Under the pieces are notes generated by a model. The model worked only from the letters and a program-made list of their open reading frames with translations. It did no database searches and had not been told where the DNA came from. A DNA stretch of 6,810 nucleotides from Quisquiliibacterium sp. (GTDB lineage: Bacteria > Pseudomonadota > Gammaproteobacteria > Burkholderiales > Burkholderiaceae_E): positions 1 through 6,810 of the forward strand of contig JAURMJ010000340.1 in assembly GCA_030830765.1 (NCBI GenBank). The letters are read 5' to 3'. The number at the start of each line of letters is the position of its first letter. The first letter of the stretch is position 1. Position numbers and translations under genes: made by a program. Shown in pieces: positions 6,382 to 6,810 of this stretch.

Positions 6382-6810
6382 CTAATCGCGGTGATAGGGG
6401 TGATCGGCAATGACCGACCAGGCACGATAAAGCTGCTCGGCCAGCATGACCCTGACCAGCGGATGTGGCAACGTCAGGCTCGACAGGCGGATGCGTTCAG
6501 CCGACTGCTCCTTCAGCGATGGCTCAAGTCCGTCGGGGCCGCCAATCAGAATGGCGACCGACCGCGCATCCAGTTGCCAGCGGCGAAGACGATCGGCAAA
6601 ACCCCGGGTGGTCAGATCCGTGCCGCGCTCATCGAGTGCAACCAGGTTCGCCTGCGGCGGCAGCACGGCTCGAATGCGCTGGGCTTCACGCGTCATCCAG
6701 GTAGCTGCTGACTCTCGCGAAGACCGCTGCTCAGCCCGGACTTCCTTCCACTCAACCTTGAACTCGGCGGGCATGCGGCCGCTGTAGTCATCGACCGCCT
6801 GCTGCACCCA
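6382..6810 (-). CDS. rlmH: RlmH, 23S rRNA (pseudouridine1915-N3)-methyltransferase (5' end outside window)
   Basis: The last 142 codons of a SPOUT-class methyltransferase are present. RlmH uses S-adenosylmethionine to methylate pseudouridine 1915 in helix 69 of 23S rRNA in the assembled 70S ribosome. LVALDERG aligns with the LVALD/IVTLD strand, AILIGGPDGL is the SAM-binding knot loop, and LSSLTLPHPLVRVMLAEQLYRAWSVIADHPYHR is the conserved C-terminal knot and its YHR end. The family is about 155 residues, so roughly 13-15 N-terminal residues lie beyond the right edge. A GTG at 6805-6807 could be mistaken for a start, but the codon before it reads Trp and both fit the family's internal W-V-Q segment, so it is an internal valine. 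It is the first visible gene of the rlmH-maf-rng set; rsfS is its usual upstream neighbour but is not seen here. Confidence 0.95.
   Translation of the reverse strand, partial: WVQQAVDDYSGRMPAEFKVEWKEVRAEQRSSRESAATWMTREAQRIRAVLPPQANLVALDERGTDLTTRGFADRLRRWQLDARSVAILIGGPDGLEPSLKEQSAERIRLSSLTLPHPLVRVMLAEQLYRAWSVIADHPYHRD

Noticed and set aside
6151..6711. 186-codon + strand frame antisense to maf and rlmH
   Set aside because: It overlaps two clearly conserved genes on the other strand and shows no family features.

Overview
The window looks like chromosomal DNA of a Gram-negative proteobacterium, probably beta- or gamma-class. The evidence is a run of typical proteobacterial housekeeping genes (rlmH, maf/yhdE, rng) next to lipopolysaccharide (LPS) assembly genes, including an O-antigen-ligase-type membrane protein and a WaaE/LgtF-type core glycosyltransferase. 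The sequence alone does not fix the genus.

Layout. Positions 1-2175 read on the + strand: the last 25 codons of an unidentified gene, a family-2 glycosyltransferase (135-956), and a polytopic O-antigen ligase/polymerase-type protein (937-2175) that overlaps it by 20 bases. Positions 2199-6810 read on the - strand. In transcription order they are rlmH (runs off the right edge), maf, rng, a 299-base spacer without a recognisable gene, a WaaE-like glycosyltransferase, a 114-base gap, and a second GT2 enzyme with a galactosyltransferase-type C-terminal domain. The two blocks meet head-on at 2176-2198, where a short hairpin fills the gap.

How the genes work together. The four LPS genes form one functional group. 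The WaaE-like enzyme would add a sugar to the inner core, the two other GT2 enzymes would extend core or O-chain saccharides on the cytoplasmic side of the inner membrane, and the ligase-type protein would join undecaprenyl-linked glycan to lipid A-core on the periplasmic side. Donor sugars and acceptors cannot be read from the sequence. The rlmH-maf-rng group is separate: rRNA methylation in the ribosome, nucleotide-pool/house-cleaning pyrophosphatase activity, and RNA processing and decay.

Base composition changes with function. The rlmH-maf-rng side is clearly GC-rich, whereas the glycosyltransferase/ligase side is more AT-rich with many A/T-ending codons. The change lies in the 3972-4270 spacer and suggests that the LPS block was exchanged or acquired next to a conserved backbone. 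I found no transposase, integrase, tRNA, CRISPR array or rRNA. I do not see a convincing new biological system here; the most notable items are the composition boundary and the hairpin/ops-like sequence at the convergent junction.
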